Of a stretch of 64,000 bases of DNA, positions 1 through 11,562 are shown piece after piece. Both the position numbers and the translations under genes were made by a program. The stretch is from assembly GCA_963575645.1 (NCBI GenBank), contig OY754467.1:310001-374000 (forward strand), written 5' to 3'. Position 1 is the stretch's first letter, and each line of letters starts with the position of its first letter. Origin of the DNA: Xanthostigma xanthostigma (taxonomy: Eukaryota > Arthropoda > Insecta > Raphidioptera > Raphidiidae). The notes beneath the pieces were generated by a model. That model had not been told where the DNA came from and made no database searches. It worked only from the letters and a program-made list of their open reading frames with translations.

Positions 1-59
1 CTTCAGGGAGAATTTTGATCGGGCGCAAACTCAATTTTTCAAGTTAATATTAGGCTTGG

Positions 60-990
60 GTAACTCAGATCTGAACCGGTTCAAAGAGCCGACTCCGACA
101 GAAGATCCGTGAGAGCCGGCTCACGTTTTTATGAGCCGACGGCTCAATGGATCCGCATAACTCAGTGAAACACTTAACACACGGAACCAGAAGTATCTGT
201 CAGCTCAAATGACTCATGCATATGTTTGGCTATGCATTCTATATAGGTATACATTATATGTACAACTATACAGTGTACTCACTATGCACTTGGCGGTCCA
301 ATACGACAGTGTCTCACTTAATTAAGTCACAACTATTTAAAGTATTGTATTGCATATCGTAATATAATTAAGGGATGCTTATTTTTCATGTGTCGAGCTA
401 AATTTCCTGTTGATCCTTTTGAAATTTTGCACACAATGGAACAATATTTACATTTTGCAGTACTTTCGCCTAAATTTTGAAGATTTAGGCGAAAGTACTG
501 CAAAATGTAAATATTGTTCCATTATTATGTAAATATATGGTTCCACACTTCACTATATTTCCGGCTGCTCATTTTTTAAATAATGTATTATTAACAACCA
601 CGGATCACAAAAATTATTATGAACGCATATGATACCCAAACAATACTTTAAATTTGTGTGTAAGTATGTGGTTGAACTTGAATTCAAATTCAATAAATAA
701 TATATTTAGCTATTAGCATGTGATTGGTTGAGCAAATACGTGGGAATCTGTAAAACCCCGCCTTATAATATGTGAGTCTGTCACTGGCATGATCACAGAA
801 CATACTGTTCTGTGGGCATGATATTAGGTGATATGATTGACTTGACTCAACTAACTCAGTTGGCTCAGTGACTCAGTTGACTCGAGTAACATATTCAGAA
901 CTCGGCTCTTTTTGAACCGGTTCAGGGAGCCGGCTCACATACGGGATCCAGATGCAAAGATGCAGATCACTAAAAAGACCCGTTTGTCTC
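60..990. mobile_element. Non-autonomous DNA transposon in HSDL2 intron 3
   Basis: Both ends carry matching inverted sequence: GAACCGGTTCAAAGAGCCGA at 72-91, and its near-complement TCGGCTCTTTTTGAACCGG from about 902. The region between has no coding capacity. The repeated agagccggctc end motif resembles hAT-type termini, but the target-site duplication is not clear, so the superfamily is a guess. Further HSDL2 exons were looked for in 1-1117 and not found. Confidence 0.5.
435..523. repeat. Perfect 41-bp-arm palindrome
   Basis: Positions 435-475 are the exact reverse complement of 483-523, separated by a 7-nt loop (476-482). It lies in the middle of the transposon at 60-990. Perfect identity over 41 bp suggests a recent inverted duplication or a nested foldback element. 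Confidence 0.9.
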
Positions 991-1117
991 ATCTCTAGTT
1001 AATATACACTTTCGAGCGATACGCGCATTTACTAAGAAGTAAAGCTATAGCGTCTACTCGCCTGACGGTGTTAATTTTAAATTACTTATATTGAAAAATC
1101 ACACAAAAATAACTTAC

Positions 1118-1930
1118 ACAAGATATGTACCGCGACTGTTAATATTCTGCATTAAATCGTATTTTTTCATTTCTGTTTCAGCCGTCCCCGTAAGAGATAT
1201 AGCCGAAGCATTGTTGACAACTATGTCTATGCCTCCGAATTTTTCGACTGCTTGTTGAACGGCTTTCTGCACCTGAGTTTCGTCGCGGACATCGACTACG
1301 CATGGCAGAGCTTTACCACCGACCGCTTCGACTGTTTAACAGACACATATTTATCATAGTTTGCACTGATTCTTCACGAAAGATTTTTTTGAAGTGAAAA
1401 CTTCTTTAGCGGCGTTGTACACATTTTTTGTAATGGGTAAAAAATGTTAAACTCGCGTCAGGACACGTGACCTGATCGAAAATTCGTAAGACGGATGGAG
1501 AGTAGAGGTAATATTCAAGTTTTCACTTCTGCCGGCACTCCCGGAGTGCAACCCGTCTTTTTTTTTAATGCTACTTTACACAAGTGAAGTGTAGTATTTT
1601 GTTATGAAGTCAGTGCAGCGGAATACATTAAAATTGTAGTTGTTTAGTAGTTTAAGAATATAAATATAGGGCATACTTTCTTGGGCCGCAGTAAATATGG
1701 TTCCTGGTAGTTTGGGATGTGGCTCAGCCGTCTTAGCTGCTATAACAATATTGGCACCGTCCCGAGCCGCTTTTAGGGCTATCGCCTTCCCGATGCCACG
1801 ACTAGCGCCAGTTATAAATAGAGTACGGCCGGCAAGTTTTCTATGTGCAAAAATATTAGGTACAATTACTCATTGATAATAAATACATTCAACGAATTTA
1901 ACTTTGAAAAACTTACCCTGTGTTCATCAT
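1118..1930 (-). CDS. HSDL2: HSDL2-like short-chain dehydrogenase, 5' three exons (partial)
   Basis: Three coding exons are visible on the minus strand: 1930-1917, 1840-1677 and 1331-1118. Their GT-AG boundaries join in frame to give the first 130 residues. The protein opens MMNTGKLAGRT and has the Rossmann dinucleotide motif TGASRGIG at residues 15-22, the acidic VDV segment near residue 73, and NNAS (the SDR NNAG-type motif) at residues 99-102. The stretch after TGASRGIG (KAIALKAARDGANIVIAAKT) and the motif NNASAISLT are diagnostic of hydroxysteroid dehydrogenase-like 2, a peroxisomal/mitochondrial SDR that in full length ends in a sterol-carrier (SCP2) domain. The YxxxK catalytic motif and SCP2 part lie off the left edge. 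The start is the first of two tandem ATGs. The gene is head to head with the zinc-finger gene, 565 bp apart start to start. Confidence 0.93.
1391..1557 (+). mobile_element. Repeat family A, copy 1 (MITE-like)
   Basis: Starts GAAGTGAAAACTTCTTTAGC, contains GTAATGGGTAAAAAATG, and ends with the inverse AAGTTTTCACTTC followed by the short hairpin GCACTCCCGGAGTGC and a T-run. The same layout recurs at 23920, 52088, 58667 and 63306. This copy is in HSDL2 intron 2 in antisense to the gene, about 60 nt from the exon 3 acceptor. Confidence 0.85.
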
Positions 1931-2495
1931 TTTGATAAAAAAAATATATTACTTTACAGAATTATTTTAATTGATTGATATAGAAAAAAACCTTAATATA
2001 TATACGAGCTCAAAACCCAAACTGTCAAGTCATATTAATCTATTTATTTATGCCAAAGTCCAATTTATTTTGATATGCCAGCAGGGCAAGTCGATTACAT
2101 GGCATAAATCGGTTAAAGCTACTTGCACACAAAACGAGAATAAGAAGCTATTGTCATTGAGGTTACTAAGTTGTATTGCTATCAATTGATTGATTACATA
2201 TTATCTTTGAATTTACATTATTTTTATATTGATAATGTGTGTTGTAAACACACCAAATTATTTCTAGAGGATGATTTTGTCGTACAGTAATAATTAATAT
2301 TATTTTTCTACTGAGAACGGAAGCGCATTCTTATGTGCAGTTTGTCATGTCGCGGGTCCCATTTCGTTGCATAGTTGATTGACAACTTTGGCCTCAGAAT
2401 TACCTAATTATTTATTAAAAGTAATATTGAAATAAGTAGTAAATATCATTTATTTCTCTGTGTTTAATTAATCGGTACTTTAAACCCTAAAAACG
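1931..2495. promoter_or_regulatory. Shared upstream region of HSDL2 and zinc-finger gene
   Basis: This 565-bp AT-rich interval separates the start codons of two divergent genes, so it must hold both 5' UTRs and promoters unless further 5' exons exist. No TATA box or initiator could be assigned with confidence, and no repeat family seen elsewhere in the window falls here. Confidence 0.5.
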
Positions 2496-5400
2496 ATGTT
2501 AGATTCCGTAACAAATTATAATAATTGTCATTCAAAAATTCATACCAATCAACAACAAAATACAGAAAGCAGGTCTTTGACTTCTGAAATCCATATATCT
2601 TCTACAGGTTGTAACTGTTTATTATATTTATCTTGCTTATACCATTTAAGCTTTGTTGTTTTTTTGTATCATATTTAAATAAAATTAGGTTATTGTGTTA
2701 TAAAATTCGGTATACCTAAAACTGCCTTATTTAGGATGTATCTAAACATTTTTGTCTTTATTTAATCTACGGTAGAGTTTTGAACCGCATATTTTGAGCA
2801 CTCGTTAAACATGTCATAACGACTGGTCAGTTTTTGATGTATAAAAAACGCTGTGTTTAGTAATCCTTCAGACTAACCCGATTACTGTTTACAGGTAACA
2901 TTCTGCCTGAGAATTTAATAAAGCAAGAGAGAGAAGATTATTTTAAAAACTCGTTAATTAATAAACTAGAAGAAATCGACACCACCATTTTTGAATCAGT
3001 CGAAGTCAAATATGAAAATATTACGGCGAACGATGCAGCCGAATTACAAAATATTCTCACAATCGGTGTAAACGAAACTACCAATTATCGATGTGACATA
3101 TGTGGCAAAAGTTTTAAAGACAACCGGTGGTTAACGGCTCACATGAAGAAGTACGTTTCATCTTTACATCGATCGACAAATTTTCATAAAAAATCACTAC
3201 TTAATAAAGCATTTTCAAATAGCTTTTGTAGCGATAATTGTCCTGGAAATTTTGAGGAGCCCAGTGAAAATAAGTTTTTGTTATAGAGTACATGAAAATA
3301 CACCAATGCTGAGTCCAAAGAAAGAATTTACATGCGAGACATGTCACAAGCTGTTTTCGACTCGAACGCGCCTGCAGAATCACAGCCGCATTCATACCGG
3401 CTTGAAGCCGTTCGCTTGCACCGTGTGCGGGAAAGCATTCGCTGACAGGTACTGCTTCGTTCGATTGAACGTTCGTCATTCTTTTTTTTCGTATTTTACT
3501 GCGTGACGGTCTACTGTCTTATTTGACCGAAAGCTTTAGAAATGTACCTATAAAAGTAGTATTATCGTAAAACTTCCGATCATTTGACGTGCTCCGCAAA
3601 ACCCAGTATAAATGAAAAGTTTCAAGTTTGTGAAATTCTTACAGGTCAGCATTTCACAGACATGAAAAAATTCATTTCAGAGAAGAAAGAGTTGAATGTA
3701 AGTATTTGTGAAGCTGCTCCCGAACACCGATTAAATATTATGTAATTATTTCTATAATGATCGTTATAATCTGCACCGCACTAAATGTTTACGATGCTTT
3801 ATCCAGGCGGTTTGTGCGGCAAGTTGTATTCAGATAGTTACGGCCTAAAGAAGCACATGCTGGCGCACAGTGGACAAAAGCCACACGCGTGTCCGATTTG
3901 CAACAAGAGGTTCAGATCGAGTTCGACGTTGACAGTTCATAAGAGGACACACACCGGTCAGTATGTTTATCCTTCTGTATCGTTAAAAGAGCCGCTTACC
4001 GATAAACGAAATCATAATTTTGTCGATCAATCCGACCGTTCGTTCTTATTATTCTGACGGCAGGTCAACCGATGAATGTAAGATTAAAAAAAATTGGTTG
4101 TCTGTAAAGTCGGTTTACGGACGATAGTTTTACGTGATAACGTATTCCGTAATACATAACCTAAACCTCCCAAAATTTGGTTTCAATCCGCTTATCCTTG
4201 GTGTCGGAATGATAAGAAATGTCAAAAGTGACGTTTGCAACTGTCAAAGTATTATGTTCTAATAATAATTAGTTATTCCAATACTTAACTTAGAAGGCGT
4301 TGCATTTCACAAAATACTAATGTCAAAAAATTGAATTAAACATTAGAAATGCAGCCGTTTTCATGTTAAGACAAGACATACGTTATTTTCTAATTTCCAT
4401 GTACGGCAAACAAAGACGACCGACCGCGTCGCGCCATGCATTAGACAACATTGCATTTATACAGCTATTTTTCTATATAAATTTGTATATTAGGCAAATT
4501 CTGTTATACGAAATCTATGTAAAATGTTCTCCTCTTTCGTTTAAGACTGGTTTCAAACCGATCTGATTTAAATTGAGCGAGAAATTAGCAAAAAGCACGC
4601 ACAGGGTCAGGCGGAATGTTACGCGTTACGAACGTTAGGATTTAGGAACGTTACACTTTTTCGTGCATGCAGCTGGTGTTTTATCAATTTATAAGATTGG
4701 TGATTTATCAATTTATAAGACGTTATCACGTCAAAAAAAAATGTACGTTTGATTCCAGGCGAAAAACCGTACGTTTGTTTGTTGTGCAACAAGCGTTTTC
4801 TTGTGAAGTCGCATCTCAACACGCACGCCAGAACACATTCCGGAGAGAAACCGTTCACGTGTAGCGTTTGCGAAAGGGCGTTCAGCGACGGGTCGAGCTA
4901 CCGTAGACACGTTCGCAACCATAACGCGTCAAATCAAGCGCCGTCGTCGTCACAACAGTCGTCTACCAATCACGGCGGTAAACAACAGTTGTTTGCCAAT
5001 GTTACGTTGAAACCGGAGTTCGCCGAAGATCCGCTGAAACTTTCGTTCAACAATCAACAAAAACTCGCACCGCCGTTTATCAAACAGCCGCTACATCAAC
5101 AACAGCCGCTGCAACAATCGTTCAACGTAGGTCACGGCAACCCATTCGAGACATTGACGAAAATACAGCAGCTGACCGGCTATCCTACTGCCAAACAATT
5201 TCCAGACATGTTCAAATTCCCGTTTCCGGACGGTAGAGATCCGGCCTTGCAGATACCGTTTGAATTTTTTGCACGGGCGCCCGCCATCGGTTTGATAGTT
5301 GAACCGGTCCACGATCCGTCGTCCGTGAAAGTGACGGACGATACTTTGAAAGAATGTCCCATCGAAGTTACGTCGGTGAGCAATTCGGTTAGTAAACCGA

Positions 5401-5522
5401 TCGAAATTGTATCGAAACATTCGTCGCATCTGGTGGCGTCCCAAACTATGCCGGTGAATAGCTACGAACACCAGAGAAATGGAGAGTTCCCGATTGTCAA
5501 TAGTTTCCTGAAAGAAAACTGA
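2496..5522 (+). CDS. C2H2 zinc-finger transcription factor, seven fingers
   Basis: Six exons (2496-2607, 2895-3150, 3287-3448, 3645-3697, 3807-3956, 4759-5522) join in frame through GT-AG introns to give 498 aa. Residues 1-100 are an acidic leader without a recognised domain (no ZAD or BTB seen). Seven C2H2 fingers follow at about residues 104-125, 139-159, 167-187, 195-215, 223-243, 251-271 and 279-299, several joined by TGEKP-type linkers. A Gln/Asn/Pro-rich tail of about 200 residues ends at the stop and looks like an activation or repression region. Introns cut inside fingers: finger 3 is split by the 53-nt exon, and the first Cys of finger 4 is itself split across an intron. The family binds DNA in the nucleus. 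No specific ortholog is recognised. The ATG at 2496 is preceded by an in-frame stop, but an upstream non-coding exon is possible. Confidence 0.9.
4086..4741 (+). mobile_element. Repeat family C, full copy in zinc-finger intron 5
   Basis: Begins AAAAAATTGGTTGTCTGTAA and ends ACGTTATCACGTCAAAAA. A subterminal inverted motif (TTTACGTGATAACGT / ACGTTATCACGTCAAA) marks both ends. Copies or fragments lie at 13085-13170, 16353-16960, 40508-40676 and 56349-57018, nearly identical apart from small indels. There is no coding capacity, so this is a non-autonomous DNA element. Its right end is only 17 nt from the last exon of the host gene. Confidence 0.88.
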
Positions 5523-7208
5523 AGTACAATTGAACCGAGAAGACAGTACTATTGAACGGGCTGAACAATTCACATAATTTATGTGATTCTATTATTATCC
5601 AAACTGATTACTAAATAGCATTTATGTAAATTACATTCTGAAGATTATTATATATTATGCACACTCTTTTACGGAGATATATAAACTAGATCTGTTTGAT
5701 TTTTTCAATGAAAAAGATCTGTTAAATTTTCTGTCAGACGTAAAATCGGTAGCAGTGTATGTTGGATCTGATCTTATGTCAGCTCAGTTTATGCAAATGT
5801 TTGTTACAATAATTTTATAAACTCATCGTCTTGATATTGCATGAAAGTTATTTTTTTTTTTTCGTTAAAAGTTTTAATTTTCTTTTATAGTGCTCTCTGA
5901 AGTGATGATTCACAGAACCTATTAAGAGAATAGATATCGGTGCTCCATGAACTGGAATAAATATTAATTTCGGACATTTTCGAATAACAGAAATATATTC
6001 TGTGCTCGTTTTATGATTACGAATCCGGCGTTAATAAGGCTCGATAATGTATTATTATACGGTAAAAAAACAAATCAGGGTGTTTTTAGATTTGTACATA
6101 AAATTATATAAGTTATAAAATATGAACTGTTATTCAAATACTTGTTATTTAAAGACAGTGTTTTAATAAAGTAGATTTGTGTCAAATTGTTTTGTTTTAT
6201 TGTGTCATTTGTGAAACAAATGAACAATTCACTTAATTATTATCTTTTCGTTTTATCAAGATAATCAATTGTATTGATTTTCTCAGTATGAAAAATATAT
6301 ATCTAGAGACGAAGTGTTTTAGTTGTTGGAATGAATAATTAACACAGTGCTTTCATTTTTCATGACCGGGAATATTTCATTGCGCCGCCACGGTTACTTT
6401 TTTACCTGTGATCATTAAAACGGGCTATTATTTGCGAGACGAATAAAATTTATACAGCCTATGTTTGTAAACTTTGTGGGAGCATTAATTAATCAATTAA
6501 ACTTAGCATGGCTCTTGACATGATGGGAACGCATCTGTGTCCAAAATTTCGTTGAAAACAGATTTCAGTTACTCGAGAAAACATACGACATAGGAATTCA
6601 TACAGGATTATTGCGAATACAATATACATCGTGGGCCACGATGTATAATAATGCAAGTTAATGAAAGATTTTTAATGTGGCTGGTGTTTAAAGCATAATA
6701 TTATAATTATGATGAAACAATATGAAATAGCATTATAATTTATAATATAAATTCCAGGTGAGTCATTTTATTGGAAATTGACTGACACACGTCACGACAT
6801 CTGTTTACCTTATTTTAATTGCACAGACTTTAGAAGTCTCTGGAAATATTAGCCACAATTCACAAAACAGACTGTTTTGTGATATTAGCCCGCAATACTC
6901 TTTCGATTGTATGCAACCAACAAAATACAATGGGTTGCATCTGACTAATATTATGTGCGTCTATATTTGACATTGTGAAATGTGGTTAATTAGTTATGCT
7001 GTTTTTACGTGATACTCTCGATACAAAGCAGATTACTTTTCTGACATCTCAGTTCATGACAAATCAAGTGAAATTCGCGTTCAAAGTACGTGTACTGGAC
7101 CGACTGCGAGGCGATTCAAAGGTCGTTTTTTAATATTTCCATTTATATGTACTTGCTTATAACGTTATTATTCATTAAAACGTTACGCGTTGTTGTGGAA
7201 GTATCATT
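5523..7208. other. Zinc-finger 3' UTR and intergenic spacer
   Basis: The first part is the 3' UTR of the zinc-finger gene. AATAAA at 6165-6170 followed by a T/GT-rich stretch (about 6175-6215) is the best poly(A) signal; an earlier AATAAA lies near 5957. The rest, up to the perilipin initiator, is AT-rich with no open frame or recognised repeat. Confidence 0.5.
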
Positions 7209-7257
7209 CAGTTAGTCGTTTAATTTTGTGTGAAATATTTTTGTGTGTCTAGTTGTG
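7209..7257 (+). promoter_or_regulatory. Putative perilipin transcription start and non-coding exon 1
   Basis: An arthropod-type initiator (TTCAGTTAGTC) sits at about 7207-7217. The sequence runs to a strong donor, GTG|GTAAGT, at 7257/7258. The matching acceptor TTTTCAG ends at 7498, 19 nt before the perilipin ATG. This fits a short untranslated first exon. The assignment is from motifs only. Confidence 0.5.
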
Positions 7258-7517
7258 GTAAGTTTAACTTAATCTATTAACCGTATTATTAGAGCTGTGT
7301 ATACTGAGCCTTAGTATTATTGATGTAATGCAATATAAGTACTACCTAATTGGTTAGATTGATTGAAGGGTCAGTCTTAAAAACTTGCCGCTTCTAGAAT
7401 ATTCCGGTTGAAATCTGTGAAACTGAACAAACGATTTTGTACATATATCATTGTGTGACGGTGCGAGCACTGATAAGTCATTTTTTTGTAATTTTCAGAT
7501 ACCTACAATATTTAAAT

Positions 7518-9580
7518 ATGTCTTCTGAAACCGTATCGAACGCGTGCGTCGATGTGAAGTCGTCTCAGACGATGCCTCACATGGAATTTGTGGACCGTAT
7601 GTGGAAAATACCGACCATTCAGTCGGCTTGGAGTTGTTCGACTGGCGCTTACAACCGAATCAAAGAATCTAACAGTATGTTCAATTGGGCGTTGAACACC
7701 GCGGAAATGACAGTTCAGAAAGCTTTGGAACAGGCCGGTCCTATCGCCATTCCAGTTATCAATAAATTTGAAACGCCAATCCATATAGCCGATCAGACTC
7801 TTTGCACGGGCCTTACGACTGTCGAAAACAAAATTCCGATTGTGACTGAAACACCCGGGAAAATCTATGAAGATGCGAAACAAAAACTCACAGAAGTTCT
7901 TCAACCCACCGTCGATAAGGTTGGTATTAACAAAGAAAGAGCTATTCCTATTATATTTTTCAAAATAAAAACGTCGGTCGATACATCGTTTGACAATTTT
8001 TTCCAAGGCTGTGAATAATTTCTTGTAGTAATTGAACTTTAATCATACGCAGTAATCCCATGTCATGTGATTGAAAAGAAATTAAAAAAAACACTTATGT
8101 ATTGTTATAATCTTTTATTGATATTGGATTTTTAATTTTTTACAAAGTGTTATTAGAGAAATATCTTCGCAATGCAGACTTTTCGTAACCTTGATTAATT
8201 TATATAAAAGGTCATCCATAAAAAGAAGTGATAACTATTATTAACTTTTTATCACATTTTATGTATTGTCATAATCTTTTATTGATATTGTATTTTTACA
8301 AAGTGTTATTAGAGAAATATGTAAACAATGACCTTTCATTGTGACCTTGATTAATTTAAATAAAAGAACATCGTCCATAAAAACAAATGATAGCTATTAT
8401 TAGCTTTTTATGATAGTAAAAAAATAATAACATTGCAAACGATAAAAAAATCTTTTTTGATAATTTGAATATTATTGCATGTGTGTGCTATTAAGTCTAA
8501 CATAAATTAAAGTCTGCTTCGCAGGTAAACGCCTGCAAAGATTATGGAACTCAAAAAGCTATTGTTCTGAAACAAATGTCGTGGGAAAAAGCCAACGAAG
8601 TACTGGCAACAAACTACGGTAGCATGGCTGCCAACGGTGTCGTCTCCACTGCTGCTCTAGCCGATCGCCTGCTCGATAATTATTTTCCGCCGACGGGAGA
8701 GGAGACTGAAAAAGATGACGGTACGCATAAAAATGAAATCATTTGAGTTTTTTTTTTCTTTTAATTTGTATTTATAAGTCAGAACGACAACCGGAAATAA
8801 TGGAGCCAATAGAAAACCAACGACGCATCGCACTATGTAGAAATTGTTTTTTTTATCTTTATATGACCTTGTAAAGTTTATCAAATTAAAATCGATCAGT
8901 AACTCATTTTCAACTCAAAAATTATTGCTTTTACAAAAACGAAAATAAAAAAACAGTTGTGTGGATTGTAGACACTTATCCATCACGATTAATTATAAAC
9001 AACAATATTCACATGAATACACGAATAAAAACACGCAAACACTGTACAGCACTTGCCCGCATGACAGACTGACTATGTGTTATACATACTACACGGTCAG
9101 CTGATGCTAACCATGGGCGCCGCCATATTGGCCTTGGCTGCTCTACCGAGCGCCTACTCCGAACGCCTTTCACTTTACCCCTACTCCGCGGCCGCCTGTA
9201 ATGTGACATGCAACAGACGGCCAGAAAAATTCGGGGCGATAGAATAAAAGTTTCACTTTAATAATTTTTCAGCACCCATTTCGCCCGAATCTGACCGAGC
9301 ACTGCACACTGTACAGACAGTCGGCCGTCTCTCAAACAAAGTCGCTAGACGCGTTTATCATACCGTATCGAACCAAGTGCAAACATTAAAGAAAGAAGAC
9401 ATACAAGAGTACGTAGCTTCACTGGTCGCCATTTTACAATTAACACAGTATCTGACGTATGTCAACGAAAAAGTCAATGCCATAACCGGAAAACCCGTAG
9501 ATGACTCGAATACCGAATCTGTTTCTAAATCAGATTTAAACGTTCAAGATAAGAAGACCGACTCTCCAAAAAAAGAATAA
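7518..9580 (+). CDS. Lsd-2: Perilipin (Lsd-2 / PLIN-like) lipid-droplet protein
   Basis: Three coding exons, 7518-7919, 8525-8720 and 9273-9580, join in frame (phases 0 and 1) to give 301 aa. Residues from about 24 (FVDRMWKIPTIQSAW) form the PAT region. The segments PIHIADQTLC and VENKIPIV followed by PGKIYEDAK (roughly residues 90-125) are typical of insect Lsd-2 and the perilipin family. The last exon (RLSNKVARRVYHTV) is an amphipathic helical part, followed by a hydrophilic Ser/Asp/Lys-rich tail ending PKKE. The protein coats lipid droplets in fat body and gates access of lipases to stored triacylglycerol. The ATG is preceded by a non-coding exon. Intron 1 carries a tandem duplication and intron 2 carries repeat D ending 11 nt before the acceptor. 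Assignment to Lsd-2 rather than Lsd-1 rests on length and local motifs. Confidence 0.88.
8094..8412 (+). repeat. Two-copy tandem duplication (~160 bp unit) in perilipin intron 1
   Basis: About 8094-8255 and 8256-8412 share the order TTATGTATTGT, TAATCTTTTATTGATATTG, ACAAAGTGTTATTAGAGAAA, ACCTTGATTAATTTA, ATCCATAAAAA and CTATTATTA, with scattered changes. It is an old local duplication with no ORF. Confidence 0.8.
8953..9261 (+). mobile_element. Repeat family D, copy 1 in perilipin intron 2
   Basis: Shares CAGTTGTGTGG, the block from ATTGTAGACACTTATCC, the block ATGGGCGCCGCCATATTGG, and the end AATAAAAGTTTCACTTT with the copy at 30354-30694. It lacks a ~37-nt segment near the left end that in the other copy includes the matching AAGTGAAACTTTTATT inverted terminus. 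It takes up more than half of the 552-nt intron and lies in the same sense as the gene. Confidence 0.85.
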
Positions 9581-10379
9581 ACATTGCTCCGTCGAAGAAG
9601 TAACGTTTTTACTTTATATTTCATTTCTATGTACGTATAGTATTATAATCGTTATGCGTAAATATTGAACTTTTTTACTTTTGATTTATAATATTAATAA
9701 GCAATCTTAAAATATTTATCATTTGTTATAAAAAACGCATGGTTAAGTCCTATAAAAATATTTATTTCGCTGTTATCAATCACTAAACTTAAATCAAAGA
9801 TACCAAAATAAAATTTCAAAAATTTAATTTTTGCATTTCAAGTGCCATTAAACATTTTATGACTAGGAGAATAAAGTCTGACGTTTTTGAATTTTCTATT
9901 GAACTCATAGTATAGTAAAAAAAACAAGTATTTATAAAAAAGATTAAATATCTGTTAAATCATTAAAAATAGAAAAAAAACTGTGCCTTGAAAATTGTGA
10001 TCCATAAAAAGTACCTAAATAAAACGGACCACAAAGAATAATAAAATTACAACACATTTACTGTAAATTTGTAATCTCTTTTGTCGGTATAAATAATACT
10101 TATGAAGTTTAATTTAATTATCAGTTTTTTATACCACTTGTTAAAGTTTATCTTGGTTACATTTTTTATTTTCTATTCATATATCATATATATATTGTAT
10201 TTAGATATTACAGATTGATATTACAATAATGTACTTATTTAAGTACATAATATTATTTTTATTGTAAGAATAGAGATACAGATTTTCAACATGAACTGGT
10301 TTTTTTAATACCTATTGATCCTAAAATGTGTAAAGCCCTTAATATTTTGTTCACAACTACAAAAGTGTATGTTCTCTGG
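9581..10379. other. Perilipin 3' UTR and AT-rich spacer
   Basis: AATAAA motifs lie at the stop codon itself (about 9576) and at 9807-9812; the second is the more plausible poly(A) signal. The remainder is AT-rich, with no open frame and no repeat recognised elsewhere in the window. Confidence 0.45.
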
Positions 10380-10814
10380 TGTAAAGGTCGCTGCACAGAA
10401 GGCTAGAAACGCTGCTAGATTTGCCTACTAGTTTTCTAGCGCTGGTTTTCTTGATTGCTGTTTAGTGCTCGCTTCACACGAGACTATTTTTCAAGCGTGT
10501 TTTGCGGACAGAACTGGTGCGCGCGCAGTGACAGTTCTAATATAAACACAGAGCAAAACGTGCCTGTTGTCTGGCAGAATGACGCCATGTGGGCGTTTGT
10601 TCAAGTGATCACGTAAAGATACTGCTCCCTGATTGGTTCTTGCTCGTACCTAGCAACAAATATAGCAGGGAAAATAGCCCCTGTTCTAATTTTAAAACCT
10701 ATCTTCTGAGCTAGCAAGGCAGCCCGCAGTGACGTCATTTCCAGCTTCGTACCCAGCCTACCGGCTATCAGAACTCCTAGCAGCGTTTCCAGCCTCGTGT
10801 GCAGCGGCCTTTAC
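10380..10814. mobile_element. MITE with ~39-bp terminal inverted repeats
   Basis: The left end TGTAAAGGTCGCTGCACAGA (continuing to 10418) is complementary, with few mismatches, to the right end closing GTGCAGCGGCCTTTACA at 10814. The interior is non-coding. No clear target-site duplication was identified. Confidence 0.75.
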
Positions 10815-11080
10815 ATTGCAACAAAACTCATGCCGTGCTGAGCCTGTAAGATATTGAGCAGAGAACATAATATATTGAGTCTCTGATATTGAGAGCTCCG
10901 ATCGGGCCACGTTAAGAACAAATAAAACCTGTCTTCTCTATGGAAACCACTGAAAAGTGAATATGTTCTCTGAAGTGAACTGGAAACCCGTGATGAACAA
11001 TAAGTACCTCAAAATTCGGAACTTCCGTCACTAACCTAGGTATAGAGAGAGGTCACTAATCATCATTCATATATATTAAT

Positions 11081-11562
11081 ACGCTAAGGTTTAAGATGTT
11101 TGCCTCCCTTTTTAACCTCACAATTTCTCCACATAAATTATATATCATTTTACAGATAACTGCTTGCTCTACTGACATCAACAACTAAAAAATTTATTAT
11201 TGCTTTTGTTTTTGTAAATTAATTAGAGTAGAGCAACGCTGAACAACGTCTGCCATCTGACGGCTTTAATTTTGAAACAGCGAGCAACGCTGAACAGCGT
11301 CACAGCAATGCTGCATGATGCCATTTGACGGCTTAGCTCAACGCTTTTGCTACTTGCGTCTCTATATGACAATTTTAGTAAAATATTTCTTCGATTTGTC
11401 ATCTGAGCTTCATATTGTAATACAACAAAAAGAAGAACGTTATAAGCAGTGTGCAAAATTAGAAACGAATTGAATACCTGCAATCATATTTAAAAAATAA
11501 TTTTGTAAAGAGATAATTTTTATACTTATTTAGTGCGAATAATTCGCACAGGTCACTCTAGT
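11081..11562 (-). mobile_element. Repeat family B, copy 1 (reverse orientation)
   Basis: Carries the family B landmarks in reverse: CTCACAATTTCTCCACATAA, TGACATCAACAACTAAAAAA, AGCAACGCTGAACA repeats next to the CATCTGACGG motif, and AATTATTCGCACAGGTCACT at the end. Other copies are at 40741-41204, 50836-51287, 57899-58350 and 60783-61302. Internal short repeats around GTCAGATGGCAG vary in number between copies. Confidence 0.82.

Noticed and set aside
4749-4758. A start for the last zinc-finger exon just upstream, giving an independent two-finger protein
   Set aside because: The codons before GEKPY are intronic, end in a good acceptor (GATTCCAG), and the split Gly codon joins perfectly to the previous exon.
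9009-9209. Minus-strand ORF in repeat D
   Set aside because: Lies wholly inside a repeat with a non-coding second copy at 30354; no conserved protein.
11223-11483. ORF found almost identically at 60840-61094
   Set aside because: Both are the same part of repeat family B, with different endings and interruptions in the other copies, so it is chance openness of a repeat.
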